DNA of 64,000 bases from Prevotella sp. UBA2754 (GTDB lineage: Bacteria; Bacteroidota; Bacteroidia; Bacteroidales; Bacteroidaceae), in NCBI GenBank assembly GCA_002353295.1, contig DEJG01000014.1, positions 6,972-70,971 of the forward strand, read 5' to 3'. A program made the translations under genes and the position numbers. Below, in pieces: positions 23,280 to 32,786 of the stretch; position 1 is the first letter of the stretch; each line of letters begins with the position of its first letter. A model generated the notes under the pieces. It saw only the letters and a program-made list of their open reading frames with translations, was not told the origin of the DNA and did no database searches.

Positions 23280-25340
23280 ATGAGCGAACATAAGAACCCC
23301 TTTTTTGAACCTTACGGTACACTGCACGACACGGTGCCCTTTGACCGCATCCGACTGGAAGACTACGAGGAGGCGTTCATGGAGGGTATCCGCCGCGACA
23401 ATGAGTACCTGGAAAAGACCATCAATAATCCTGAGAAACCGACTTTCGACAATACCATTCTGAACCCCTTCGACGAGGGCGATGGCTACTACGACCTGTT
23501 GGACAGGGTTTCAACGGTATTCTTCAACCTGCTGTCGGCTGAGACCAACGACGACATGGACGCGCTGGCACAGAAGATGCAGCCGATACTGACCAAACAC
23601 GCCAACGACATGCGACTGAACCCACAGCTGTTTGAGCGCATTCGCAAGGTGCATCTGCACCACCGCCGGCTAACCCCTGAAGAACAGATGCTGCTCAACA
23701 ACTGCTACGAGGGATTCGTGAGAAGCGGTGCACTGCTCGACGAGGAAGGGAAAGCCCGTCTGCGCCAACTGACTGAGGAGGCTTCGATGCTGTCGCTGCA
23801 ATTCTCACAGAATCTGCTGAAAGAGAACAAAGCCTACACCCTACATATCACGGACGAGGCACAGCTGGACGGACTGCCCGACACGGCACGCGAGGCGGCC
23901 CGACAGACGGCGAAGGAACAGGACAAGGAGGGCTGGGTCTTCACGCTGGATATGCCCAGTTATTCGCCCTTCATGACCTACTCCACCCAGCGCGAACTGC
24001 GCGAGCAGATGTATATGGCCCGCAACACGGTTTGTACGCATGATAACAGTGAGAACAACATAGCCATCTGCAAGCGGCTGATTAATCTGCGACGTGAGAT
24101 AGCCCAACTATTGGGTTATAAGACCTACGCTGACTATGTGCTGAAGCGCCGTATGGCAACGAATGTCCGCCATGTTTACCGACTGCTGGACGACCTGGTG
24201 GATGCCTATAAGCCCACAGCCGTCAAGGAGCAGGAGGAGTTGAAGAATATGTTCAAAAAAGACAACTCTCAACTGAAAATGCAGCCTTGGGATGCAGGAT
24301 TCTATACGCACAAGTTGCAGATGAAGAAATACAACTTGGATGCCGAGATGCTGCGCCCCTATTTTGAGCTGTCGAAAGTGATAGACGGTGTGTTCGGATT
24401 GGCCAACCGCCTGTATGGCATCACGTTCAAGGAGAACAAGGATATCCCTGTGTATCATCCCGACGTGAAAGCCTACGAGGTGTTCGACAAGGACGGAAGC
24501 TATCTGGCTGTGTTCTACGCCGATTTCCATCCCCGCAAAGGAAAACAGGGCGGTGCCTGGATGACGGAATATCAGGGTCAGTGGATTACCAAGAAGGGTA
24601 AAAATGTCCGTCCGCACGTCAGCGTGGTGATGAACCTGACGAAACCGACCGACGAGAAACCGGCACTGCTGACACTGGGTGAGGTGGAAACCTTCCTGCA
24701 CGAGTTCGGACACTCCCTGCACGGTATGTTTGCCAACACTCGCTTTGAATCGCTGTCGGGCACCAACGTATGGTGGGACTTCGTAGAATTGCCTTCACAG
24801 TTTATGGAGAACTTCGCCATCGAGAAGGACTTCCTGCGCACCTTCGCCTTCCATTATGAGACAGGCGAGCCACTGCCCGACGAACTGATACGCAGAATCG
24901 TGAAGAGCCGCAACTTCATGGCAGCTACCGCCTGTCTGCGACAGGTGAGTTTCGGTCTGCTGGATATGGCATACTACACACAGCGTGAGGAGTTCACCGC
25001 CGACATCCCGACTTTCGAGAAACGTGCCTGGAAGAAAGCCATCCTGGGCGAACAACTGAAGGACACGTGCATGACGGTGCAGTTCTCGCACATCATGGCA
25101 GGAGGCTATGCCGCAGGCTACTACAGCTACAAATGGGCTGAAGTACTGGATGCCGATGCTTTCAGCGTTTTCAAGCGCCACGGCATCTTCGACCGGAAGA
25201 CGGCACAGAGTTTCAGAGACAATATACTCAGCAAGGGAGGCACGGAGCACCCGATGACGCTCTATAAGCGCTTCCGTGGTGGAGAACCAACTATTGATGC
25301 TTTGCTCAAACGCAATGGCATCAAACGAGGTAAGATGTAA
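23280..25340 (+). CDS. M3 family metallopeptidase (oligopeptidase / dipeptidyl carboxypeptidase)
   Basis: The zinc motif HEFGH (His474 and His478 with the ATG at 23280) and downstream G-T-N-V-W-W-D-F-V-E-L-P-S-Q belong to family M3 (oligopeptidase A, Dcp). At 686 residues it is of normal length and has no signal peptide, so it should degrade peptides in the cytoplasm. A GTG at 23268 overlapping the greA stop is an alternative start; either way the gene is coupled to greA. Its last codons and stop lie at a heptamer repeat. Confidence 0.92.
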   Translation: MSEHKNPFFEPYGTLHDTVPFDRIRLEDYEEAFMEGIRRDNEYLEKTINNPEKPTFDNTILNPFDEGDGYYDLLDRVSTVFFNLLSAETNDDMDALAQKMQPILTKHANDMRLNPQLFERIRKVHLHHRRLTPEEQMLLNNCYEGFVRSGALLDEEGKARLRQLTEEASMLSLQFSQNLLKENKAYTLHITDEAQLDGLPDTAREAARQTAKEQDKEGWVFTLDMPSYSPFMTYSTQRELREQMYMARNTVCTHDNSENNIAICKRLINLRREIAQLLGYKTYADYVLKRRMATNVRHVYRLLDDLVDAYKPTAVKEQEELKNMFKKDNSQLKMQPWDAGFYTHKLQMKKYNLDAEMLRPYFELSKVIDGVFGLANRLYGITFKENKDIPVYHPDVKAYEVFDKDGSYLAVFYADFHPRKGKQGGAWMTEYQGQWITKKGKNVRPHVSVVMNLTKPTDEKPALLTLGEVETFLHEFGHSLHGMFANTRFESLSGTNVWWDFVELPSQFMENFAIEKDFLRTFAFHYETGEPLPDELIRRIVKSRNFMAATACLRQVSFGLLDMAYYTQREEFTADIPTFEKRAWKKAILGEQLKDTCMTVQFSHIMAGGYAAGYYSYKWAEVLDADAFSVFKRHGIFDRKTAQSFRDNILSKGGTEHPMTLYKRFRGGEPTIDALLKRNGIKRGKM

Positions 25341-25358
25341 GATGTAAGAAGTATGGAT
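25331..25358 (+). repeat. 7-bp-period tandem repeat (TAAGATG type)
   Basis: TAAGATG, TAAGATG, TAAGAAG, TATGGAT in register. The repeat contains the stop of the M3 peptidase gene (25338-25340) and the ATG of the deaminase gene (25353). Confidence 0.8.
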
Positions 25359-25784
25359 ACTGACAAACAAAAAAGGTTTGACCTGCGCTACTTGCAGATG
25401 GCAAGGATATGGGCGCAGAACTCCTACTGCCAGCGCCGACAGGTGGGTGCACTGGTGGTGAAAGAGGGCATGATCATCAGCGATGGCTATAACGGTACAC
25501 CGAGCGGTTTCGAAAACGTATGTGAAGACGAGAACAACGTAACGAAGCCTTATGTGCTGCATGCAGAGGCCAATGCCATCACGAAACTGGCCCGTTCGTC
25601 GAACAACTCCGACGGATCGACCATCTATATTACGGCATCACCTTGTATCGAGTGTGCCAAACTCATTATTCAGGCAGGCATCAAGCGAGTGGTCTATGGT
25701 GAACAGTATCGACTGACCGATGGAGTAGACCTGCTGAAGCGTGCAGGCATTGAAACAATATATATTAACCCTGACGAAGCATGA
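25353..25784 (+). CDS. dCMP / cytidine deaminase-like protein (ComEB type)
   Basis: A 143-residue zinc deaminase. L-H-A-E-A-N-A-I (His-Ala-Glu) and S-P-C-I-E-C-A-K (Pro-Cys-x-x-Cys) provide the zinc ligands and proton shuttle. Length and the N-terminal RYLQMARIWAQNSYC resemble deoxycytidylate deaminases, which make dUMP for thymidylate synthesis in the cytoplasm. It is followed by the protease gene with a 4-bp ATGA overlap. Confidence 0.9.
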   Translation: MDTDKQKRFDLRYLQMARIWAQNSYCQRRQVGALVVKEGMIISDGYNGTPSGFENVCEDENNVTKPYVLHAEANAITKLARSSNNSDGSTIYITASPCIECAKLIIQAGIKRVVYGEQYRLTDGVDLLKRAGIETIYINPDEA

Positions 25785-27430
25785 ACGAGAAGAAGAGCAA
25801 CCGCTTTATGCCGCTGCTGATGGCTATCAGCGTGGTAGTGGGTATCCTGATAGGTACTTTCTACGCCAACCATTACTCAGGCAACAGGCTCAGTATTATC
25901 AATTCGGGCAGTAACAAACTGAACAATCTGCTCCGACTGGTTGACGACCAGTATGTAGACACCGTGAACATCAATGACTTAGTGGAGAAGGCGATGCCCC
26001 AGATTCTATCAGAACTGGATCCACACTCCGTCTACATCTCTGCAAGGGACATGCAGATAGCCAACGACGACCTGAAAGGGTCGTTCTCGGGCGTGGGCAT
26101 CGAATTCACCATCCGACAGGACACACTGCACGTGCAGAATGTCATCAAGAACGGACCTGCAGAGCGTGCAGGTTTGATAGCAGGTGACATGATTGTGAAA
26201 GTGGACGACAAGGAGTTTACGGGTAAGACACTGACCAACGAAGAAGCCATGCACCGACTGAAAGGACCGAAAGACACGAAGGTGAAACTGGGTGTGCTGC
26301 GCAACCACGAAAAGACGCTGCGCAACTTTGTGGTGACCCGTGGCGACATCCCGACGAAGAGTGTGACGGCTGCCTATATGCTCGACGACAAGACGGGCTA
26401 TATCCGCATCAAGAACTTTGGCGAGAACACGTATCCGGAACTGCTGATAGCTCTGGCACAGCTGTCGCAACAGGACTTCGAGAACCTGACCATCGATTTG
26501 CGCGGCAATACAGGTGGTTATTTGGAATCGGCTGTACAGATAGCCAACGAATTTCTGCCTAAAGACCAGCTCATAGTCTACACACAAGGACGCAAGTCGG
26601 CTCGACAGGAATATCGCAGCGACGGACGCGGATCGTACCAACGAATTCCCTTGGTGGTATTGATTGATGAAGGGTCGGCCTCAGCTAGTGAGATTTTGGC
26701 AGGTGCCATTCAGGACAACGACCGTGGAACCATCATCGGACGACGCAGTTTCGGAAAAGGACTGGTTCAGAAACCGATGGCCTTCAACGACGGTTCGATG
26801 ATTCGCCTCACGATAGCCCGCTATTACTCCCCATCAGGACGCTGCATTCAGAAGCCCTATGTATCGGGCGACAATAAGGATTATGAGGAAGACTTGATGG
26901 CACGCTACCTGCATGGTGAATTCTTCTCACAAGACAGCATCAAGCATACGGGACCTGCCTACAAGACTCGTATCGGACGTAAGGTATTCGGCGGCGGTGG
27001 CATCACTCCCGATATTTTCGTGGCGGAGGACACAACGGACGTCACTTCCTACTATAAACAGGCAGCCATGAGTGGGCTTATCCTGCAATTTGCTTACTAC
27101 TATACGGATAATAACCGTCAGAAGCTGAACGTTTACCTAACGATGAAGGAGCTGGAAAAATATCTGATGAAGCAGAATATGGTGGAGAAATTTGCCAGTT
27201 TTGCAGAGAAGAACGGACTGAAACGCCGTAACCTTATGATACAGCGTTCGCACAAATTACTGGAGCGATATATCAACAGTCGCGTCATCTATAATATGAT
27301 GAGCGAAGAGGCTTGGTTGCAATATCTTAATGAAGACGATCCTGCCATTAAGGAAACTCTGAAGATTTTTCACGAAGGCAAGGCCACGCCACAACTTCCA
27401 GCCACCAAGGAAAAGAAACGGGTTGCATGA
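25781..27430 (+). CDS. S41 family C-terminal processing peptidase
   Basis: A 549-residue protein with an N-terminal membrane/signal segment (~10-30), a PDZ domain (~85-170; FSGVGIEFTIRQDT, GPAERAGLIAGDMIVKVD) and the S41 catalytic core: L-D-P-H-S-V-Y before it, then LRGNTGGYLESAV, the serine motif GSASASE (298-304) and GRRSFGKGLVQ with the general-base Lys. It cleaves protein C-termini in the periplasm. The C-terminal ~140 residues are an additional helical region typical of Bacteroidota members. It overlaps genes on both sides by 4 bp. Confidence 0.93.
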   Translation: MNEKKSNRFMPLLMAISVVVGILIGTFYANHYSGNRLSIINSGSNKLNNLLRLVDDQYVDTVNINDLVEKAMPQILSELDPHSVYISARDMQIANDDLKGSFSGVGIEFTIRQDTLHVQNVIKNGPAERAGLIAGDMIVKVDDKEFTGKTLTNEEAMHRLKGPKDTKVKLGVLRNHEKTLRNFVVTRGDIPTKSVTAAYMLDDKTGYIRIKNFGENTYPELLIALAQLSQQDFENLTIDLRGNTGGYLESAVQIANEFLPKDQLIVYTQGRKSARQEYRSDGRGSYQRIPLVVLIDEGSASASEILAGAIQDNDRGTIIGRRSFGKGLVQKPMAFNDGSMIRLTIARYYSPSGRCIQKPYVSGDNKDYEEDLMARYLHGEFFSQDSIKHTGPAYKTRIGRKVFGGGGITPDIFVAEDTTDVTSYYKQAAMSGLILQFAYYYTDNNRQKLNVYLTMKELEKYLMKQNMVEKFASFAEKNGLKRRNLMIQRSHKLLERYINSRVIYNMMSEEAWLQYLNEDDPAIKETLKIFHEGKATPQLPATKEKKRVA

Positions 27431-27948
27431 CCAGTAAGCAAGACATACGTAAGATGCTTCGACAGCGAAAGTTCACAGGATCGCCTGTCGAAGCTTTCAG
27501 TATCATCAGTAGGTTGAAAGAGCATTCACACATCAGAGAGGCTCACACCTTATTATTATATCATGCACTGAACGATGAGGTGCCTACCCAAGAGTTGTTG
27601 GACACACTGGTAGCTGAGGGGAAAACGGTACTGCTGCCTCGCGTAGTTAATGATACAGAAATGGAATTGCGACGCTATACGGGCATCAAAGACCTCTGCA
27701 AAGGCGCTTTCGGCATCATGGAACCAACAGGGCAGTTGTTTACCGATATCCAGCAGATTGACGTAGCCGTCATTCCTGGAATGGCTTTTGACCGTGCAGG
27801 ACATCGTTTGGGAAGGGGGAAAGGTTATTACGACCGTTTCCTGGCCCACAAAGGTTTTTATAAAATAGGGGTGTGCTATCCGTCACGCCTATTGGACAAT
27901 ATTCCCACAGACGAACATGACGTTCAGATGGACGAAGTAATCAGCTGA
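27427..27948 (+). CDS. 5-formyltetrahydrofolate cyclo-ligase
   Basis: A 173-residue protein with the family signature FDRAGHRLGRGKGYYDRFL near residues 121-139 and the N-terminal KQDIRKMLRQRK. The enzyme uses ATP to return 5-formyl-THF to 5,10-methenyl-THF in the cytoplasm. It is the last gene of the greA operon and overlaps the oppositely oriented DUF721 gene by 8 bp at their 3' ends. Confidence 0.93.
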   Translation: MTSKQDIRKMLRQRKFTGSPVEAFSIISRLKEHSHIREAHTLLLYHALNDEVPTQELLDTLVAEGKTVLLPRVVNDTEMELRRYTGIKDLCKGAFGIMEPTGQLFTDIQQIDVAVIPGMAFDRAGHRLGRGKGYYDRFLAHKGFYKIGVCYPSRLLDNIPTDEHDVQMDEVIS

Positions 27949-28231
27949 AACGAATATCCACAATCACCTGCTCGCCAACCACAGCATTCAGTTTTTTCAC
28001 CAGTTCACTACGCATCATCGAAAGATCGGAGCGCAGTGCCGGATTCGACAGACGGACAAAAAATGTCTGATTGTAGATATAGGTATTCAGTGTGTAACGG
28101 GCAATTACAGGACCAGCAACCTGAGGCCATGCCTCGACCAGTCGTTTCTGCTTAAGTGGCGTTTCCAATCCCTGTTCCCGCAGATTGCGTAACAGGACAT
28201 CCTTGAGTGTTTCTACTTTCTGCCTAAACAT
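27941..28231 (-). CDS. DUF721 (DciA-like) protein
   Basis: A 96-residue protein matching DUF721: WPQVAGPVIARYT followed by strands L-x-V-x-L-S-N-P-A-L-R-S-D-L-x-M-M and a helix. DUF721 includes DciA, which helps load the replicative helicase in bacteria lacking DnaC; that role is an inference for this short form. It overlaps the end of recF by 8 bp, so it is coupled to recF. Confidence 0.85.
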   Translation of the reverse strand: MFRQKVETLKDVLLRNLREQGLETPLKQKRLVEAWPQVAGPVIARYTLNTYIYNQTFFVRLSNPALRSDLSMMRSELVKKLNAVVGEQVIVDIRFS

Positions 28232-29321
28232 CTTTCTCTGTAATCATTCCGTCATTAACTTCAAAAATCTTATAGTCGAGCGCACTGCCACGTAGAATCT
28301 GGTCTAGATGCTCACGATTGGTATCTGTAATAAAAATCTGTCCGAAAGCATCACCAGAAACAAGCCGTACGATTTGCTCTACACGCTCGGCATCCAACTT
28401 ATCGAAAATATCATCCAAAAGGAGCAAGGGAGTTGTCTGTGACGCCGTACGCTTGAGAAAATCGAATTGTGCCAGTTTCAAGGCTATGGCAAAAGTCTTA
28501 TTCTGCCCTTGAGACCCCTCACGTTTCATCAGATGGCCATCCAGGGTAAATTCCAAATCGTCGCGATGAACTCCATGCAGGGAATAGCCAACAGCCAAAT
28601 CTTTTTGACGGTCGCGCTGAATCACCTCCAGCAACGGACCCCGCTGGCAATGAGAAATATAGTTAAGTCCTACCTGTTCTCGACCTGACGAAATCTGATC
28701 ATAGAACTGTTGGAAGAGTGGTACCAATTCCTGTACGAAAGCATCACGTTTACGGTATATTTCCTCGCCCGATTCCGCCATCTGCTCTTCCCAGATTTGC
28801 AATAGCATAGGGTCTGGGGCAGGGTCTTCCTGCTTCAACAGGGTGTTGCGCTGTTGGTGGGCATTGTTATAACGGGCAAGAGTATCAATATAAGAACGGT
28901 CGTACTGCGAGATGACCATATCCATCAATCGGCGGCGCTCCTCACTGCTACCCTCGATAAGCAGAGTATCAGAAGGAGAAACTACAACCAACGGGATTAG
29001 TCCGATATGCTCAGAAAGGCGTTTATACTCTTTCTTATTGCGTTTGAAGTGTTTTTTAGTCCCCCTTTTCATAGCACAGGAAACCACCAAATCTTCATCA
29101 TATACTCCTTCAATCATACAAAAGGGCTCATCATGACAGATAACCTGAGAGTCTATCGGATTGGAAGCCGAGCGACAAAACGACAAATAATAAACCGCAT
29201 CCAGCACATTCGTCTTGCCCACCCCATTGTGACCTATCAAGCAATTTATTTTTGGCGAGAATTCCAAAGAGGCCTCGCGAATATTCTTATAATTGAGTAT
29301 AGAAAGCTTTCTAAGTAACAT
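28224..29321 (-). CDS. recF: DNA replication and repair protein RecF
   Basis: The ATG at 29321 gives MLLRKLSILNYKNI, the standard RecF start, and 365 residues. Walker A is GHNGVGKTN (near residue 30), the signature region is REGSQGQNKTFAIALKLAQ and Walker B is TPLLLLDDIFDKLD. RecF loads RecA at gapped DNA with RecO and RecR. The promoter box lies only 7 nt upstream, so the mRNA is probably leaderless. An upstream in-frame codon would lie inside that box and is rejected. Confidence 0.95.
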   Translation of the reverse strand: MLLRKLSILNYKNIREASLEFSPKINCLIGHNGVGKTNVLDAVYYLSFCRSASNPIDSQVICHDEPFCMIEGVYDEDLVVSCAMKRGTKKHFKRNKKEYKRLSEHIGLIPLVVVSPSDTLLIEGSSEERRRLMDMVISQYDRSYIDTLARYNNAHQQRNTLLKQEDPAPDPMLLQIWEEQMAESGEEIYRKRDAFVQELVPLFQQFYDQISSGREQVGLNYISHCQRGPLLEVIQRDRQKDLAVGYSLHGVHRDDLEFTLDGHLMKREGSQGQNKTFAIALKLAQFDFLKRTASQTTPLLLLDDIFDKLDAERVEQIVRLVSGDAFGQIFITDTNREHLDQILRGSALDYKIFEVNDGMITEKDV

Positions 29322-29328
29322 TTGTGTG

Positions 29329-29336
29329 CAAAGGTA
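29329..29336 (-). promoter_or_regulatory. -7 promoter box of recF
   Basis: Minus-strand TACCTTTG, separated from the recF ATG by 7 nt. Confidence 0.75.
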
Positions 29337-29346
29337 CAAAAAAAAT

Positions 29347-29374
29347 TATAATTCATAATTCATAATTCATAATT
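29347..29374. repeat. 7-bp-period tandem repeat (CATAATT type)
   Basis: TATAATT followed by three exact CATAATT copies, located between the divergent recF and TPR-gene promoters, 6 bp before the TATCTTTG box. Confidence 0.9.
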
Positions 29375-29380
29375 ATTTCG

Positions 29381-29388
29381 TATCTTTG
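29381..29388 (+). promoter_or_regulatory. -7 promoter box of the TPR gene
   Basis: TATCTTTG, 41 bp upstream of the ATG at 29430. Confidence 0.7.
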
Positions 29389-29429
29389 CACCCGATTTGT
29401 GTACGAACAATAATAAAGAAACAAAAATA

Positions 29430-30086
29430 ATGGCAAACAAAAACCAAAACGCCGCTCCTGAAATAGAGGAGCAGGTAACAAAGGCAGAAGCTTTCTTTGA
29501 GAAATACAAGAAGGCTATTATCATTTGCGTCATTGCACTGATTGTAATCGTGGTAGGCGCTATTCTCTGTAACACCTATTATCTCCAGCCTCGTGAGAAT
29601 GAGGCAAGTACCGAACTTGCTAAGAGCCAGGAACTCTTCGGTCAGGAGCAGTACGACAAGGCACTTGCTGGATTCCAGAAGGTAGCCAACGACTATAGCT
29701 CGACTGATGCTGGAAATTTGGCACAACTCTATATTGGCCTCTGTCAGGCTAATCTAGGTAAGTGGCAAGAGGCTGTTAATGCCCTCGAGAGTTTCAGTGG
29801 TAAGGACGATGCAATTATCTCGCCTGCGGCTGAGGGTGCTCTGGGTAATGCATATGCCAACCTCAACCAGTTGGACAAGGCTGTTGAGCACTTGAAGAAG
29901 GCTGCCAAGATGGCTGACAACAACTCACTGTCACCGACGTTCTTGATTCAGGCCGGTGAAATTCTGGAAAGCCAGGGCAAGAAGGAAGAGGCGCTGAAAC
30001 TCTATCAAGAAGTGAAAGAGAAGTACTTCAACTCTATGCAGTATCAGACGATTGACGCATACATCGAACGTGCATCTGCTAAATAA
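29430..30086 (+). CDS. Membrane-anchored tetratricopeptide repeat protein
   Basis: Starting at the ATG at 29430 the protein has 218 residues: a short cytoplasmic tail, one membrane helix (about 29-51) and three to four TPR-like helical hairpins (LFGQEQYDKALAGFQKVAND, GNAYANLNQLDKAVEHLKKA, GKKEEALKLYQEVKEKY). The layout resembles YfgM-like ancillary proteins that work at the translocon or chaperone network. The stop overlaps the ribH ATG (TAATG). Confidence 0.85.
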   Translation: MANKNQNAAPEIEEQVTKAEAFFEKYKKAIIICVIALIVIVVGAILCNTYYLQPRENEASTELAKSQELFGQEQYDKALAGFQKVANDYSSTDAGNLAQLYIGLCQANLGKWQEAVNALESFSGKDDAIISPAAEGALGNAYANLNQLDKAVEHLKKAAKMADNNSLSPTFLIQAGEILESQGKKEEALKLYQEVKEKYFNSMQYQTIDAYIERASAK

Positions 30087-30556
30087 TGGCCACCAAGAAT
30101 CTTTCTGAATATAATGCTGCCAAGGTGCCCGATGCTTCGAATATGATATTCGGCATTGTGGTGTCTGAATGGAATCCCGATGTGACAGGCGCCCTGTTGG
30201 AAGGCTGTGTCAATACATTGGAAAAGCATGGTGCACTGCCTGAGAACATCCACGTAAAGACGGTGCCTGGTTCGTTTGAACTCATTTACGGTGCTCGTCA
30301 GATGACACTCAATGATGGATATGATGCCGTCATCATCCTGGGATGTGTCATTCGTGGAGAGACTCCCCACTTCGACTACATCTGTCAAGGTGTAACTCAG
30401 GGTATAGCCCGTTTGAATGCCACAAACAACATTCCCGTTGTCTATGGATTGCTGACTACGGAAAACATGCAGCAGGCTATGGATCGTGCCGGTGGCCGTT
30501 TGGGCAATAAAGGCGACGAGTGTGCCGTAGTAGCCATCAAGATGGCAAAGTTCTAA
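30086..30556 (+). CDS. ribH: 6,7-dimethyl-8-ribityllumazine synthase
   Basis: A 156-residue lumazine synthase: VVSEWNPDVTGALLEG at the start of the fold, V-P-G-S-F-E-L near residue 54, the phosphate-binding GCVIRGETPHFDYIC with the catalytic His, and the C-terminal NKGDECAVVAIKM. It joins dihydroxybutanone phosphate with ribitylaminouracil in riboflavin synthesis. No other rib genes are in the window. Confidence 0.96.
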   Translation: MATKNLSEYNAAKVPDASNMIFGIVVSEWNPDVTGALLEGCVNTLEKHGALPENIHVKTVPGSFELIYGARQMTLNDGYDAVIILGCVIRGETPHFDYICQGVTQGIARLNATNNIPVVYGLLTTENMQQAMDRAGGRLGNKGDECAVVAIKMAKF

Positions 30557-30590
30557 AGAGGTTATAACCGAAGAATTTAAATACTGTTGT

Positions 30591-30630
30591 GAGGACGTGT
30601 CAAATTGACACGCCCTCATCTTCATTTTTT
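30591..30630 (+). terminator. Terminator after ribH
   Basis: GAGGACGTGTCA / TGACACGCCCTC stem with one mismatch, followed by ATCTTCATTTTTT. Confidence 0.8.
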
Positions 30631-30664
30631 ATGGCTTTTATTTGTCTTTATTGAAAAAAACTCG

Positions 30665-30672
30665 TATATTTG
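30665..30672 (+). promoter_or_regulatory. -7 promoter box of the YARHG gene
   Basis: TATATTTG with TTTG 20 bp upstream (30641-30644). Confidence 0.75.
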
Positions 30673-30721
30673 CAAATGAAAATGATAAATAAACCGCTTT
30701 AACAACTAAAAATGAATTATT

Positions 30722-31126
30722 ATGAAAACATTTACCAAGAAAGCAATGGCAATTGTCGGGCTCATGGCAGCCATGGTGTTTGCACCTGTATTAGAAGCTA
30801 GCGCTCAGGTTCCTTCTATCCCACGTAACACTACCACAAACAAGGCAAAAGTCAAGAAGAACAGGAATGTGGTATGGGGAACAGAGTATGACTATCTATC
30901 TACTCGCTACATCACTTTTGAAGAAATTCAAAACTACGACCGCGGACAGATTCGTGTATTGAAGAACTCCATTTATGCACGTCATGGCCGCATATTCAAA
31001 GATAAAGCCCTTCGTGAATATTTTGAATCTCAGGATTGGTATAAGGGTACTCGCTATGAGATTCCTGCTAAGGAATTCAACAAATACGAAAACGCCAACA
31101 TAGCATTACTGCTAAAATACGAATGA
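30722..31126 (+). CDS. Secreted YARHG-domain protein
   Basis: A 134-residue protein with a signal peptide (to about residue 28, SASAQ) and a YARHG domain: RVLKNSIYARHGRIF near residues 78-92, then D-W-Y-K. YARHG domains are extracellular or periplasmic and thought to associate with peptidase or cell-wall functions, though unproven. Its stop overlaps the ATG of an M15 peptidase gene (ATGA), consistent with a cell-wall role. Confidence 0.85.
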   Translation: MKTFTKKAMAIVGLMAAMVFAPVLEASAQVPSIPRNTTTNKAKVKKNRNVVWGTEYDYLSTRYITFEEIQNYDRGQIRVLKNSIYARHGRIFKDKALREYFESQDWYKGTRYEIPAKEFNKYENANIALLLKYE

Positions 31127-31920
31127 CAAACAAAGCAATTAAAAAAACTGTTGCATGGGCTGGAATGGCCTGTGCAATTGTTATTTGGAGCGCTGCTATT
31201 CCTCTGACTGGTCTGGAGAGAACAGCACAAAGCATTCCGCCTGGGGTTCAGATCCTAATAAAGGTTTATCCTGATTTCGTGAAAGGTTATCAGAATGGCT
31301 ATCTTTTGCTGGCCGATGGTTCGAAATTGCAATACGATGACGGACGTCAGAAAACGTTTGAACAAAAACTGGACGATGGTGACCCTGAAGATATGTTTGC
31401 TTTTAAATACGACAGACGGTCATGGACACCCGAATATCTGCAGGATGCCGGTCGCAGCCGGTGTGAACCGCTCTTCAAGAAGATGTATGGCGCCAGTGCC
31501 GCCGAAGTCAGGAAAAACCTCGTCAGCGTTCCCTGGTTTGGTGAAAAGGTACAGTTTACAAAGGTCAATGGTGCTGCCGACAGTCTGAAAGCTGTTGCTG
31601 CAGAAATAGCTAAACACCCAGAGTTACGCTCATATCTGAAATCGTCAGGAACTTTCCTGTGGCGTAAAGTGAGAGGAGCTAACCGTCAGAGTGCCCATTC
31701 CTATGGGATGACCATCGACATTGGTGTTGCCAAGAGTGACTACTGGCTCTGGAAGAATCCCAAGAAAGGCGAGACCGACCATATTGTCTATGCCAACCGT
31801 TTTCCCAAAGAGTTGGTATTGATATTCGAGAAACATGGTTTTATCTGGGGTGGTCGCTGGTATCACTATGACACGATGCACTTCGAGTTTCGTCCTGAAA
31901 TATTGGCTGCTAACCCATAA
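31123..31920 (+). CDS. M15 family D-Ala-D-Ala carboxypeptidase-like protein
   Basis: A 265-residue protein with an N-terminal signal anchor (about 10-28). The zinc ligands are visible as S-A-H-S-Y-G-M-T-I-D (His192, Asp199) and H-Y-D-T-M-H-F-E (His253), the VanY-like M15 pattern. Such enzymes trim stem peptides of peptidoglycan in the periplasm. It is translationally coupled to the YARHG gene. Confidence 0.88.
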   Translation: MTNKAIKKTVAWAGMACAIVIWSAAIPLTGLERTAQSIPPGVQILIKVYPDFVKGYQNGYLLLADGSKLQYDDGRQKTFEQKLDDGDPEDMFAFKYDRRSWTPEYLQDAGRSRCEPLFKKMYGASAAEVRKNLVSVPWFGEKVQFTKVNGAADSLKAVAAEIAKHPELRSYLKSSGTFLWRKVRGANRQSAHSYGMTIDIGVAKSDYWLWKNPKKGETDHIVYANRFPKELVLIFEKHGFIWGGRWYHYDTMHFEFRPEILAANP

Positions 31921-31937
31921 ATACAATATAATAAGGT

Positions 31938-32690
31938 ATGAAATTCATTTCATGGAATGTGAACGGTTTGAGAGCTTGTGAAGGAAAAGGCTTTAGTAAT
32001 ATCTTTAAGGAGTTAAATGCAGATTTCTTCTGTCTGCAAGAGACTAAGATGCAGGCGGGTCAGCTCGATTTGCAGTTTGAAGGTTATCAGTCGTATTGGA
32101 ACTATGCTGAGAAAAAAGGCTATTCCGGTACCGCCATCTTCACTAAGCATCAACCCCTGAATGTGACGTATGGCATCGGTATCGATGCACACGATCATGA
32201 AGGCAGAGTGATAACACTGGAAATGGAGTCATTCTATTTGGTATGCTGCTATACTCCTAACTCGCAGGACGGTCTGAAGCGACTGGACTATCGCATGACA
32301 TGGGAAGACGACTTCCGACAGTATCTGAAGAAACTGGACGGGCAAAAGCCTGTGATACTGTGTGGCGATCTGAACGTAGCCCACGAGGAGATAGACCTGA
32401 AGAACCCCAAGACCAATCGTATGAATGCCGGTTTCACCGATGAGGAGCGACAGAAGTTCAGCGAACTGTTGTCGGCAGGCTTTATCGATTCGTTCCGTAC
32501 GCTCTATCCTGAGCAAGTCACCTATTCCTGGTGGTCGTATCGTTTCCAAGCCCGCCAGAAGAATGCAGGATGGCGTATCGACTATTTCGTAACCAGTCAA
32601 CGCCTGCAGAACCAGATAGCAGATGCAATAATTCACACAGAAATCATGGGTTCTGACCACTGTCCTGTTGAATTAACGTTAAAAGATTAA
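31938..32690 (+). CDS. xth: Exodeoxyribonuclease III
   Basis: A 250-residue AP endonuclease: SWNVNGLRAC, FFCLQETKMQ, V-I-L-C-G-D-L-N-V-A-H, WWSYRF and the C-terminal GSDHCPVEL hold the metal-binding and catalytic residues of the exonuclease III family. It repairs abasic sites in the cytoplasm. It follows the M15 gene by 17 bp with no terminator seen between them. Confidence 0.96.
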   Translation: MKFISWNVNGLRACEGKGFSNIFKELNADFFCLQETKMQAGQLDLQFEGYQSYWNYAEKKGYSGTAIFTKHQPLNVTYGIGIDAHDHEGRVITLEMESFYLVCCYTPNSQDGLKRLDYRMTWEDDFRQYLKKLDGQKPVILCGDLNVAHEEIDLKNPKTNRMNAGFTDEERQKFSELLSAGFIDSFRTLYPEQVTYSWWSYRFQARQKNAGWRIDYFVTSQRLQNQIADAIIHTEIMGSDHCPVELTLKD

Positions 32691-32721
32691 AAAGAAAAGT
32701 ACTACGAAACGAAAATCGTTG

Positions 32722-32729
32722 TATATTTG
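32722..32729 (+). promoter_or_regulatory. -7 promoter box of the helical lipoprotein gene
   Basis: TATATTTG, 57 bp upstream of the ATG at 32787. Confidence 0.65.
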
Positions 32730-32786
32730 TCGCGGTTTTAGAAACCACTAAACATGTTTTACATTAATAAGAAAAAGGAGAAAGTT